Origin: JAJXWB01 sp965246795
GTDB taxonomy: Bacteria; Pseudomonadota; Alphaproteobacteria; Rhizobiales; Beijerinckiaceae
Assembly: GCA_965246795.1 (NCBI GenBank)
Contig: CBDFFN010000022.1
Coordinates: 218,759 to 282,758, forward strand
Length of the DNA: 64,000 nucleotides
Direction of reading: 5' to 3'
The notes under the pieces were generated by a model, which was not told the origin of the DNA, ran no database searches, and saw only the letters and a list, made by a program, of their open reading frames with translations. The translations under genes and the position numbers were made by a program. Of this stretch, positions 38,996 to 48,353 are shown piece by piece. How positions within the stretch are numbered: position 1 is the first letter of the stretch; the number at the start of each line of letters is the position of its first letter.

Positions 38996-40174
38996 ATGAC
39001 CGATCTCGAAATCTTCCGCCGCGAAACGCGCGCGTGGCTCGAAGCGAATTGTCCGCCCGACATGCGCACGCCTGCGAACGACGACGACGATCGCACCTGG
39101 GGCGGCCGCAATCCGAAATTCAAATCGCCGAGCCAGAAGCAATGGCTCGATGCGATGGCGGCGCGCGGCTGGACGACACCGGAATGGCCAAGGGAATACG
39201 GCGGCGGTGGTCTGAGCAAAGATGAAGCTCGCGTGTTGCGCACAGAAATGCGCGCGCTCGGCTGCCGCTCACCACTCGACTCGTTCGGCATCTGGATGCT
39301 CGGGCCGGCGCTGCTGAAATACGGCAACGACGCGCAGAAGAAGGAGCACCTGCCGAAAATCGTGCGTGGCGAAGTCCGCTGGTGCCAGGGCTATTCGGAG
39401 CCGGGCGCGGGCTCGGACCTCGCGTCGCTGCAGACGAAGGCCGAGGACAAGGGCGACCATTATCTCGTCAACGGCCAGAAGATTTGGACATCCTACGCCG
39501 ACAAGGCCGACTGGATTTTCTGTCTCGTCCGCACAAATCCGACGGCGAAAAAGCACGAAGGTATCAGCTTCCTTCTGTTCGACATGGCCTCGCCAGGCGT
39601 CACGACGAAGCCAATCCTGCTCATCTCCGGTAAGTCGCCGTTCTGCGAGACCTTCTTCAGCGACGTAAAAGTGCCGAAGGACAATCTTGTCGGTGACGTC
39701 GACAAGGGCTGGACGATCGCGAAATATCTGCTGACGCACGAGCGCGACATGATCGGCGGCATGGGCACGACGGTCGGCCGCCCGCTCGGGCAAGTCGCGG
39801 CGGATGCGGTGGGGCAGGAAGATGGACGGCTCGCCGATCCGCTGCTGCGCGCCGACATCGCGCGCTACGACATCGACGCCTGGGCTTTCCAGACCGCGAT
39901 GGAACGCGCCGGTGATCTTGCCAAGGCGAAGCAGGCGCATCCCGCACTGTCGTCGATGCTGAAATATTACGGCACGGAGCTGAACAAGCGCCGCCACGAA
40001 TTGCTGATGGCTGCCGGCGGATCGGATGCGCTCGAATGGGAGAGCGAGCGCAGCGATGGCGGCGACGCGCCACGTGCATGGCTTCGCACCAAGGCCAATT
40101 CGATCGAGGGCGGCACGAGCGAAGTGCAGCTCAACATCATCGCAAAGCGCATTCTAGAATTGCCGGGGGCTTAA
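38996..40174 (+). CDS. acyl-CoA dehydrogenase, large-subunit (PimC-like)
   Basis: FAD-dependent acyl-CoA dehydrogenase, 392 residues, catalysing alpha,beta-desaturation of a CoA thioester. Conserved segments are QGYSEPGAGSDLASLQT (FAD/substrate loop), NGQKIWTSYADKADWI and the C-terminal TKANSIEGGTSEVQLNIIA. It resembles the large subunit of pimeloyl-CoA dehydrogenase-type heteromers, and a second, shorter homologue follows, which supports a two-subunit enzyme. The pair is separated by an inverted REP-like element. Substrate chain length cannot be read from sequence. Confidence 0.88.
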   Translation: MTDLEIFRRETRAWLEANCPPDMRTPANDDDDRTWGGRNPKFKSPSQKQWLDAMAARGWTTPEWPREYGGGGLSKDEARVLRTEMRALGCRSPLDSFGIWMLGPALLKYGNDAQKKEHLPKIVRGEVRWCQGYSEPGAGSDLASLQTKAEDKGDHYLVNGQKIWTSYADKADWIFCLVRTNPTAKKHEGISFLLFDMASPGVTTKPILLISGKSPFCETFFSDVKVPKDNLVGDVDKGWTIAKYLLTHERDMIGGMGTTVGRPLGQVAADAVGQEDGRLADPLLRADIARYDIDAWAFQTAMERAGDLAKAKQAHPALSSMLKYYGTELNKRRHELLMAAGGSDALEWESERSDGGDAPRAWLRTKANSIEGGTSEVQLNIIAKRILELPGA

Positions 40175-40175
40175 A

Positions 40176-40222
40176 CCCTCTCCCAGAGGGAGAGGTTGGT
40201 CGCGAAGCGACCGGGTGAGGGG
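40176..40222. repeat. REP-like element, first copy
   Basis: The element begins 2 bases after the stop of the upstream gene. It contains CCCTCTCCC (40176-40184) with GGGAGAGG (40188-40195), then a second hairpin with arms 40198-40203 and 40207-40212, then GGGTGAGGGG. It is nearly the reverse complement of the element at 40271-40318 and forms with it a BIME-like inverted pair. Confidence 0.8.
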
Positions 40223-40270
40223 ATCAATCTCTCCCGATGCTTTGTCGACCATCTCTCTATCGTCTTTCGA

Positions 40271-40318
40271 CCCCTCACCCCGCTGCTTTGCAGCGACCCT
40301 CTCCCGAAGGGAGAGGGT
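40271..40318. repeat. REP-like element, second copy in inverse orientation
   Basis: It contains CCCCTCACCC (40271-40280), a hairpin with arms 40281-40286 and 40290-40295, then perfect 10-base arms 40296-40305 and 40309-40318 with a GAA loop. The order and sequence mirror the copy at 40176-40222; the 48-base spacer is not repeated. The transcript would carry several strong hairpins between two subunit genes. Confidence 0.8.
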
Positions 40319-40335
40319 GAGACCGTGGAATACTC

Positions 40336-41454
40336 ATGCCCCTCACACTCACCGAAGATCAGCAACTTCTCCACGACAGCGCGAAGAGTTTCTTTGCTGA
40401 CAAGGCGCCCGTCGCGCACCTGCGCGCTTTGCGCGATTCGAATGACACGACCGGCTTCTCGCGCGATGTCTGGAAGCAAAGCGCGGAGATGGGCTTTCCC
40501 GGTTTGCTCATTGCGGAAGAGCAGGGCGGTTCTGGCCTCGGCCATGCCGAAGCGGCAATCGTCATGGAAGAGATCGGCCGCAACCTCACGCCGTCGCCGC
40601 TTCTCGCAACCGGCATCGTCGCCGCGACCGCATTGAAGAAAGCCGATGGCGCAAAGGCGCTTGCGCTTCTTGCGCAGATCGCGGCGGGCGAGAAGCTCGT
40701 CGTGCTTTGTATCGACGAGCACGGCAAGCACGCGCCGGCGAAGATCGCCATGACGGCGAAGCGCAGCGGCAACGGTTTCGTGCTAGACGGCGCAAAGACC
40801 TTCGTGATCGATGGACATGTCGCCGATCTGCTGATCGTCGCGGCGAAGACCGATAGCGGCCTGACACTGTTTCTCGTCGATCCCAAAGCGAAAGGCATCG
40901 TCGTCGAGCGCACTGTCATGGTCGATGCGCATAACGCGGCGCGCATTGCCTTCGATGGAGTCGCGGTCGATGCCGACGCCGTGCTTGGGGAAGTCGATGG
41001 CGGCGATAAGATTCTTGAAACAGCGCTCGATGCCGGGCGCATTGCTGTTGCGGCAGAATTGCTCGGCTGCGCCCACGAGGCTTTCACCCGCACCGTCGAC
41101 TACCTCAAGGAGCGCAAGCAGTTCGGCAAAGCAATCGGCGAATTCCAGGCGTTGCAGCACCGCGCCGCCCATCTCTTCAGCGAACTCGAGATCACACGCG
41201 CCGCCGTAACAAAAGCTGCGCAGACGCTCGACTCTTCACCGGATAAAGCCGCGCCTGTCGTCGCAATGGCAAAAGCGCGCGCGTGCATGACCGGCGATCT
41301 CGCGGTGCGCGAAGCCGTGCAGATGTATGGCGGCATGGGCATGACCGATGCGATCGACATCGGTCTTTTCATGAAACGTGCGCGTGTGCTGCAGGAGCTG
41401 TTTGGCGACGCGAATTTCCATGCCGATCGGCTTGCGGCGATGCGAGGGTATTGA
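40336..41454 (+). CDS. acyl-CoA dehydrogenase, small-subunit (PimD-like)
   Basis: Second acyl-CoA dehydrogenase family protein, 372 residues, shorter than typical and less conserved in the FAD/substrate loops, as in small subunits of pimeloyl-CoA-type dehydrogenases. LIAEEQGGSGLGHAEAAIVM, LKERKQFGKAIGEFQALQHR and VQMYGGMGMTDAIDIGLFMK are recognisable. It probably pairs with the preceding gene product. The 5' end lies 17 bases after the second REP-like element. Confidence 0.87.
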   Translation: MPLTLTEDQQLLHDSAKSFFADKAPVAHLRALRDSNDTTGFSRDVWKQSAEMGFPGLLIAEEQGGSGLGHAEAAIVMEEIGRNLTPSPLLATGIVAATALKKADGAKALALLAQIAAGEKLVVLCIDEHGKHAPAKIAMTAKRSGNGFVLDGAKTFVIDGHVADLLIVAAKTDSGLTLFLVDPKAKGIVVERTVMVDAHNAARIAFDGVAVDADAVLGEVDGGDKILETALDAGRIAVAAELLGCAHEAFTRTVDYLKERKQFGKAIGEFQALQHRAAHLFSELEITRAAVTKAAQTLDSSPDKAAPVVAMAKARACMTGDLAVREAVQMYGGMGMTDAIDIGLFMKRARVLQELFGDANFHADRLAAMRGY

Positions 41455-41478
41455 GAGACCGTTCTCGGGACTGTCTTT

Positions 41479-41522
41479 CCCGCGAAAGCGGAATCCAAAA
41501 TCTGGATGCCCGCTTTCGCGGG
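41479..41522. repeat. palindromic intergenic element between convergent genes
   Basis: Perfect 13-base arms 41479-41491 and 41510-41522 enclose a spacer that itself pairs (ATCC...GGAT). The CCCGCGAAAGCGG...CCGCTTTCGCGGG form with an ATCC/GGAT interior is like a widespread proteobacterial repeat family. It sits between the acyl-CoA dehydrogenase gene (+) and the DUF2256 gene (-) and may serve as a bidirectional terminator. Confidence 0.65.
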
Positions 41523-41531
41523 CATGAACCT

Positions 41532-41696
41532 TCACGGTTTGGGCGATGCCGTCTTTATCGCTTTAGATTTTTCGTTCCGACACCGCTCCGAGCAGTAGCG
41601 GACCTCGTCCCAGACGCGTTCCCACTTCTTGCGCCACGTGAAAGGTCTTCCGCACGTGGCGCAGATCTTCGTCGGCAGGTCGCCCTTGCGTCGCAT
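41532..41696 (-). CDS. DUF2256 small zinc-finger-like protein
   Basis: A 54-residue protein read directly from the minus strand: it begins MRRKGDLPTKICATCGRPFT, continues with WRKKWERVWDEVRYCSERCR and ends NEKSKAIKTASPKP. Four cysteines in the pattern CxxC...CxxxC form a likely zinc site typical of DUF2256. The function of the family is unknown; it is often seen beside photolyase/cryptochrome genes, but here it lies 12 bases downstream of clpB and probably shares its transcript. It falls below the usual length cut-offs and so is easily missed. Confidence 0.85.
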   Translation of the reverse strand: MRRKGDLPTKICATCGRPFTWRKKWERVWDEVRYCSERCRNEKSKAIKTASPKP

Positions 41697-41708
41697 TGAG
41701 TCGCGCGC

Positions 41709-44369
<2,661 letters not shown>

Positions 44370-44482
44370 TTATGGCCTCCTGCCGTCGACCCGTCCCGAA
44401 GCGATCGGGGCAACGCGAGATTTATTGCCGGTCCCCGAAGGCGACCCGCTCAGACGGATATGGTGAGGATTCGCCACAAACG

Positions 44483-44515
44483 AAAGTGGCGGAGACTCTC
44501 GTCCCCGCCACTTTT
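44483..44515 (-). terminator. terminator downstream of the DUF4167 gene
   Basis: Arms 44483-44492 and 44505-44514 pair perfectly over 10 positions (AAAGTGGCGG) with a 12-base loop. T-runs occur on both strands (CTTTT on +, CTTTCGTTT on -), so it can stop minus-strand transcription from the DUF4167 gene before clpB, implying that clpB has its own promoter in the remaining 110 bases. Confidence 0.65.
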
Positions 44516-44541
44516 CATTTCCGTATCTGGTTGGTGCGCGA

Positions 44542-45606
44542 TCAGTCGGAGACGGGCGCTGTTTCCGTTGCAACAGCTTCGTTGCCCTCGCCGCCGAAAT
44601 CGCCTTCGTTGCCTTGGCCGGGACGGCCGCGCCGGCGACGACGTGGGCGCAGATGATAGCCCTGCTGATCGCCACTTTCCTGAGGGGCGAGGTCGCTCTG
44701 CTCGGAAGGCGCCGGGGCATTGGCTACCTCGGTTACGGGCCGCGCACCGCCAGTGATGAAGGAAGGCAGTTCACCTCCCTCGGGCCCGGCATCGGCGACC
44801 TCGTTGCGCGGACGACGTTCGTTGCGCCATTGCTGGTTGCCGCGGTCTGGCCGTTCCTGACGCTCTCCGCCACCGCCGTTGTCGAAGCGCTGCTCGCCGC
44901 GATTGTCTGGGCGATTCTCGTTGCGGTTATCCGGGCGATTCTCTTGCCGGTTCTCCGGACGATTATCTTGACGGTTGTCGTTGCCGCGGTACTCCCCGCG
45001 ATTGTTGTCGCGATAGTCCGGGCGGTCGCCACGACTTTCGTTGTTGCGGTTGTCGCGCCACTGGCGCTGGCCACCGCCGTATTGTTGGCGGTCGCCGCCG
45101 CCTTGATTGTTGTTGCCGTAGTTCTGGCCGCCGTTCGGCTGGCCCTGATACGGTGCCGGGCCGTTGCCACTGCCATTGCCATTCGGCTGAGCGCCAAAGG
45201 GTTGCGGCGGCGCTTGCGGTGCTTGTGGCGGCTGCGGAAGCCGGTCCGCGACGGAGGCGAAACGATCGTCCTCCTCGACGCCGTCGTCCTCTTCCTCGAT
45301 CTCTTGCGCGGGCTTCGGCAAAAGGCCCATCGCCTGCTGCTGCGCCTGCTGTGCGGCCGCGATGACGCGATAATAATGCTCGGCATGCTGGAGATAATTC
45401 TCCGCCATCACAGGGTCGCCGGAAGTCTGAGCGTCGCGTGCCAGCTGGAGATATTTCTCGGCAACATGCTGGGCCGTGCCCCGGATCTTTACGTCCGGAC
45501 CATTGCTTTCGAAAGAGCGCGTCAGCGGGTTCGGCCCTTTCCGGCCGTGATTGTTGTTGTTGTTGTTGCTGCGGCCCCGCAAACGCTTGTTCTGCTGTGG
45601 TCTCAT
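44542..45606 (-). CDS. DUF4167 disordered RNA-binding-like protein
   Basis: Alphaproteobacterial DUF4167 protein, 354 residues. The conserved domain is the N-terminal 90 or so residues: MRPQQNKRLRGRSNNNNNNH, then NPLTRSFESNGPDVKIRGTA and the helical ARDAQTSGDPVMAENYLQHA. The rest is low-complexity: Pro/Gln-rich (about 120-150), then Asn/Arg/Asp/Gly-rich with repeats of the type DNRxENRPDNR (about 180-250), then an Arg-rich patch. Such a composition suggests RNA binding or condensate behaviour; function is unproven. It lies between prmC and clpB. Minus-strand calls here are firm because the + frame gives an implausible Val/Ala/Leu-rich shadow. Confidence 0.9.
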   Translation of the reverse strand: MRPQQNKRLRGRSNNNNNNHGRKGPNPLTRSFESNGPDVKIRGTAQHVAEKYLQLARDAQTSGDPVMAENYLQHAEHYYRVIAAAQQAQQQAMGLLPKPAQEIEEEDDGVEEDDRFASVADRLPQPPQAPQAPPQPFGAQPNGNGSGNGPAPYQGQPNGGQNYGNNNQGGGDRQQYGGGQRQWRDNRNNESRGDRPDYRDNNRGEYRGNDNRQDNRPENRQENRPDNRNENRPDNRGEQRFDNGGGGERQERPDRGNQQWRNERRPRNEVADAGPEGGELPSFITGGARPVTEVANAPAPSEQSDLAPQESGDQQGYHLRPRRRRRGRPGQGNEGDFGGEGNEAVATETAPVSD

Positions 45607-45978
45607 TTCACGTCCCTGATGGATGCGGGAATTCGCGGCCCCTTCGGACTGTGCGCGAATTCGCGAGCCTCAATGCCGGCAAACCGGCTCGCCAGGCTCT
45701 GGCGATTCTGCAGCGCCTACAGGCGCGCAAAACGAAACAACGTCAGTGTCAACGATCAACCGAATCGGCCGGTCAGGCGCAGCGGAGAGAATGACGGCAA
45801 TGGGTTCCCAACCCGTAAAATGCCCCGTCCTATCGGTGCAGGCTCCGCGCGGTCCCCATCAATAATCCGCGGGATTGGCCTACTTCCTGGAAGCAGCAGC
45901 GGCCCTCGTCGCAACGGAGCGCTTTCAAAGCGTACATAGACGCTAAAATACGGGACGCCAAGGGCGTTCGACACGAAA
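45607..45978. other. 372-base spacer between the DUF4167 gene and prmC
   Basis: No open frame here looks like a real gene. The stretch near the DUF4167 start contains a 9-base inverted repeat, GAATTCGCG at 45629-45637 and CGCGAATTC at 45654-45662, which may be part of that gene's promoter or operator. Nothing else was recognised; prmC ends at the far border without a clear terminator. Confidence 0.5.
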
Positions 45979-46848
45979 TCAGATGATTTCAACGGCCACG
46001 GCCCGCTCGTGACCACCTGTGTCCCGCGCGATCCGCAAAACGCGGATGCCCAAGGCGGCGAAGAGGGCCTCGAGGCCATCACGCATGCCTGCACCGATCT
46101 CGAATACGAGCAGCGCTCCGGGCGAAACGATTCGGCGGATGTCCGCGAGGATCGCGCGGTAAGCAGCGAAACCATCCGGGCCGCCCTCCAATGCAAGAGC
46201 CGGATCGTGCAGGCGTACTTCGTCCGCAAGCGCGGGCATATCGCCGGTAGCGATGTAAGGCGGGTTGGACACGATGAGGTCGAACGGGCCGGCAAGCGCC
46301 GCCGTCCAGTCGCCCCGCACGATCGCGCCGCGCTTGGTCAGCCCGTTCCTGACGAGGTTTTCGCGCGCCGCATTGCAGGCATCGGGCGAGCGATCGACAC
46401 CGACGCCGATTGCTTCGGGGTAACGGTCAAGAAGCGCGCAGAGTAGGGCGCCAGACCCAGTTCCGAGATCGAGGACATCGCTCGCGGCGGACCGCAATTC
46501 GCCCGCTAGTCGGACCAGCGTCTCCGTATCCTCGCGTGGATCGAGCACGCCCGGCCGGACCGCGATGTCGAGGCCGCAGAACGGCCGACGGCCGATGAGC
46601 CGCGACGTAGGCTCGCCCGCAAGCCGCCGTGCCGCGAGATCGTCGAGCGTGCGAGCGGCGTCGGCGGAAAGCGGGTCGTCGCCGTCACGAAGCATGTCGG
46701 CGTGCGAGAGACCTGTGGCAAACTCCAGAAGCAGGCGGGCATCAAGCGTTGCCGGCTCGCGACTGACTGCCTCGAAAAGCGTCGCGAGCGCACGGCGCGC
46801 TTGCGCCAGCGTCTGGCCTGCGAAATTCGGTTGGCTCTCCGGAATCAT
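45979..46848 (-). CDS. prmC: peptide chain release factor N5-glutamine methyltransferase
   Basis: PrmC (HemK), 289 residues, methylates the Gln of the GGQ motif in class 1 release factors. The S-adenosylmethionine site is DLGTGSG at about 127-133 and the catalytic Asn-Pro-Pro-Tyr is NPPY at 195-198. The ATG at 46848 gives the family length; 23 further codons are open upstream. In most Hyphomicrobiales prfA lies directly upstream; here the upstream sequence is a 90-base spacer and a divergent DUF2794 gene, so prfA has been separated from it. Confidence 0.93.
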   Translation of the reverse strand: MIPESQPNFAGQTLAQARRALATLFEAVSREPATLDARLLLEFATGLSHADMLRDGDDPLSADAARTLDDLAARRLAGEPTSRLIGRRPFCGLDIAVRPGVLDPREDTETLVRLAGELRSAASDVLDLGTGSGALLCALLDRYPEAIGVGVDRSPDACNAARENLVRNGLTKRGAIVRGDWTAALAGPFDLIVSNPPYIATGDMPALADEVRLHDPALALEGGPDGFAAYRAILADIRRIVSPGALLVFEIGAGMRDGLEALFAALGIRVLRIARDTGGHERAVAVEII

Positions 46849-46938
46849 ACGCGTTTCGATGCCGGGCGCGACGTGGCGATGCAAGCGCTTGCCGCACCGG
46901 CCGGTTTGCGCGAACATCCCTCACAGACAGGAGATTTG

Positions 46939-47346
46939 ATGTCGTTACCCGCCGGTACCGCGGACGCGTCTTTTGACAATGTCATCCGCCTCGATCGGCT
47001 TCCGGCACGGGCGTCCGCGCCGCCGGTCGATACCGCCTCATCGTCGAATGCAAAAGTCGTCAGTTTCGACAAGTCGGAATTGCGTTTGATCCTGAACCTG
47101 TACGGCCGACAGGTGGCCGCCGGCGAATGGCGCGACTACGCCATCGACTTCTCCGGTGAGCGTGCGGAATTCTGCATCATGCGCCGGTCGAACGAATATC
47201 CGGTGTATCGCATCCGCAAGGCGCCCGCGCTGGCGCGCAAGCAGGGTGCCTTTGCCGTCGTGTCGGTGACTGGATTTATCCTGAAGCGCGGGCACGATCT
47301 GCGAAAGGTGTTGTCGGTTCTGGAGCCTAAGGTTCGACTGGCCTGA
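46939..47346 (+). CDS. DUF2794 protein
   Basis: Conserved alphaproteobacterial protein, 135 residues, function unknown. The N-terminal 40 residues are variable; the conserved part runs from about residue 45: FDKSELRLILNLYGRQVAAG, EWRDYAIDFSGERAEFCIMR and the C-terminal LKRGHDLRKVLSVLEPK. The ATG at 46939 has AGGAG 5 bases upstream. It is divergent from prmC and ends in a strong bidirectional terminator shared with the next gene. Confidence 0.9.
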   Translation: MSLPAGTADASFDNVIRLDRLPARASAPPVDTASSSNAKVVSFDKSELRLILNLYGRQVAAGEWRDYAIDFSGERAEFCIMRRSNEYPVYRIRKAPALARKQGAFAVVSVTGFILKRGHDLRKVLSVLEPKVRLA

Positions 47347-47368
47347 ACCGACCCCGTGCCGGACAAAG

Positions 47369-47398
47369 AAAAAGCCGCGGGATCGCTCCCGCGGCTTT
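47369..47398. terminator. bidirectional intrinsic terminator
   Basis: Perfect 13-base arms 47369-47381 and 47386-47398 (AAAAGCCGCGGGA) enclose a TCGC loop. Terminal A/T runs give T-tracts on both strands, so it serves the DUF2794 gene (+) and the Bax-inhibitor-like gene (-), which converge here. Confidence 0.9.
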
Positions 47399-47418
47399 TC
47401 GGTTTGACGAGTGCCTCG

Positions 47419-48198
47419 TCAGTTGTTGCGCGAACCCGTGAGGGACAGCACCGACTGGAAGATGTTGATGAAGTCGAGATACAGCATCAGCGCGCCGTTC
47501 ACGGACTTCTTCGTCGCCGTCTCGTAGTCGTCGTTGGCGTAATACATTTCCTTGATCGCCTGCGTGTCCCACGCGGTCAGGCCGGCAAAGATCAGGATCG
47601 ACAGCACCGACAGGCCGAACTGGAACGCCGAGCTCTGCAGGAAGATGTTTACGACGCTCGCGAGGATCAGGCCGATGAGGCCCATCACCAGGAACGAGCC
47701 GAACGCCGACAGGTCGCGCTTTGTCGTGTAGCCGTACAGGCTCAACCCGCCAAACGCGCCGGCCGTGATGAAGAAGGCGCGCGAGACGGACGTGCCAGTA
47801 TAGACTAGCAGGATCGTGGAGAGCGACAGACCCATCACCGCCGCGAAGGCGAAGAACATGTTGCGCGCCGAGGCGGCCGACATGCGATCGATGCGGAACG
47901 AGAAGAACAGCACGAAAGCGAGCGGCGCGAGCATCACGACCCACTTGAGCGGGCTGGCGTACATCGCAGCACCGAAGGACGTCAGATACTGGCCACCGAA
48001 GCGATAGGCGGTCGGCGTGGCGGAGACAGCCATCATCTGGGTGCCCATCGCGACAAGGCCCGTGATCGCGAGACCGAGCGTCATGTAGTTGTAGACGCCG
48101 AGCATATAGGTGCGCAGGCCCTGATCGACCTGGGTGCCGGTCGCCTGGCCGACGCTCGTGCCCCACCGGGCGCTTGCGTTGCGGTCGTAGTTCGACAT
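47419..48198 (-). CDS. Bax inhibitor-1/YccA family membrane protein
   Basis: Integral membrane protein, 259 residues, with seven predicted transmembrane segments after a hydrophilic N-terminus of about 30 residues. The family sequences YMTLGLAITGLVAMGT, GLTAWDTQAIKEMYY and the C-terminal LYLDFINIFQSVL are present. Bacterial BI-1 proteins are pH-dependent calcium leak channels or protease partners; the role here is not known. The ATG at 48198 is the natural start; the frame runs upstream only as antisense of a neighbouring spacer. The 3' end meets the terminator at 47369-47398. Confidence 0.93.
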   Translation of the reverse strand: MSNYDRNASARWGTSVGQATGTQVDQGLRTYMLGVYNYMTLGLAITGLVAMGTQMMAVSATPTAYRFGGQYLTSFGAAMYASPLKWVVMLAPLAFVLFFSFRIDRMSAASARNMFFAFAAVMGLSLSTILLVYTGTSVSRAFFITAGAFGGLSLYGYTTKRDLSAFGSFLVMGLIGLILASVVNIFLQSSAFQFGLSVLSILIFAGLTAWDTQAIKEMYYANDDYETATKKSVNGALMLYLDFINIFQSVLSLTGSRNN

Positions 48199-48280
48199 GG
48201 ACGTAAACCTCGATGAGGACGAAACGGGTCCTCGGCCCGGACGCAGACTGCCACAATTCCGCGTCAGATGAGAATATGAG

Positions 48281-48319
48281 AAAAAGTGGCTCTGCGGGCA
48301 AGGGTCCGGACCTTGCCCG
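48281..48319 (-). terminator. terminator after the YbbAP-like ABC operon
   Basis: On the minus strand, perfect 9-base arms (48311-48319 and 48295-48303) enclose a 7-base loop; a run of five T lies about 9 bases beyond (48281-48285 as A on the + strand). It lies between the permease stop and the start of the Bax-inhibitor gene. Confidence 0.55.
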
Positions 48320-48353
48320 GGGATTACAAATAGGACAGGCGGCAACAATAAAG

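Noticed and set aside
40175..40335. Possible small CRISPR-like array between the two acyl-CoA dehydrogenase genes
   Set aside because: The repeats are two, inverted relative to each other and internally palindromic, as in REP/BIME elements, with no regular spacers or cas genes.
44370..44480. Heat-shock sigma factor promoter before clpB
   Set aside because: A CCCCGAT-like -10 can be seen on the minus strand, but no CTTG-type -35 is at an acceptable distance.
44614..45939. 441-residue plus-strand open frame opposite DUF4167
   Set aside because: It is rich in Val, Ala and Leu because it is the complement of Asn/Arg/Gly-rich repeats; the minus-strand DUF4167 protein is a known family.
45756..46295. 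Minus-strand frame overlapping the DUF4167-prmC spacer and the end of prmC
   Set aside because: It overlaps prmC in another frame, has no conserved motif and no sensible start.
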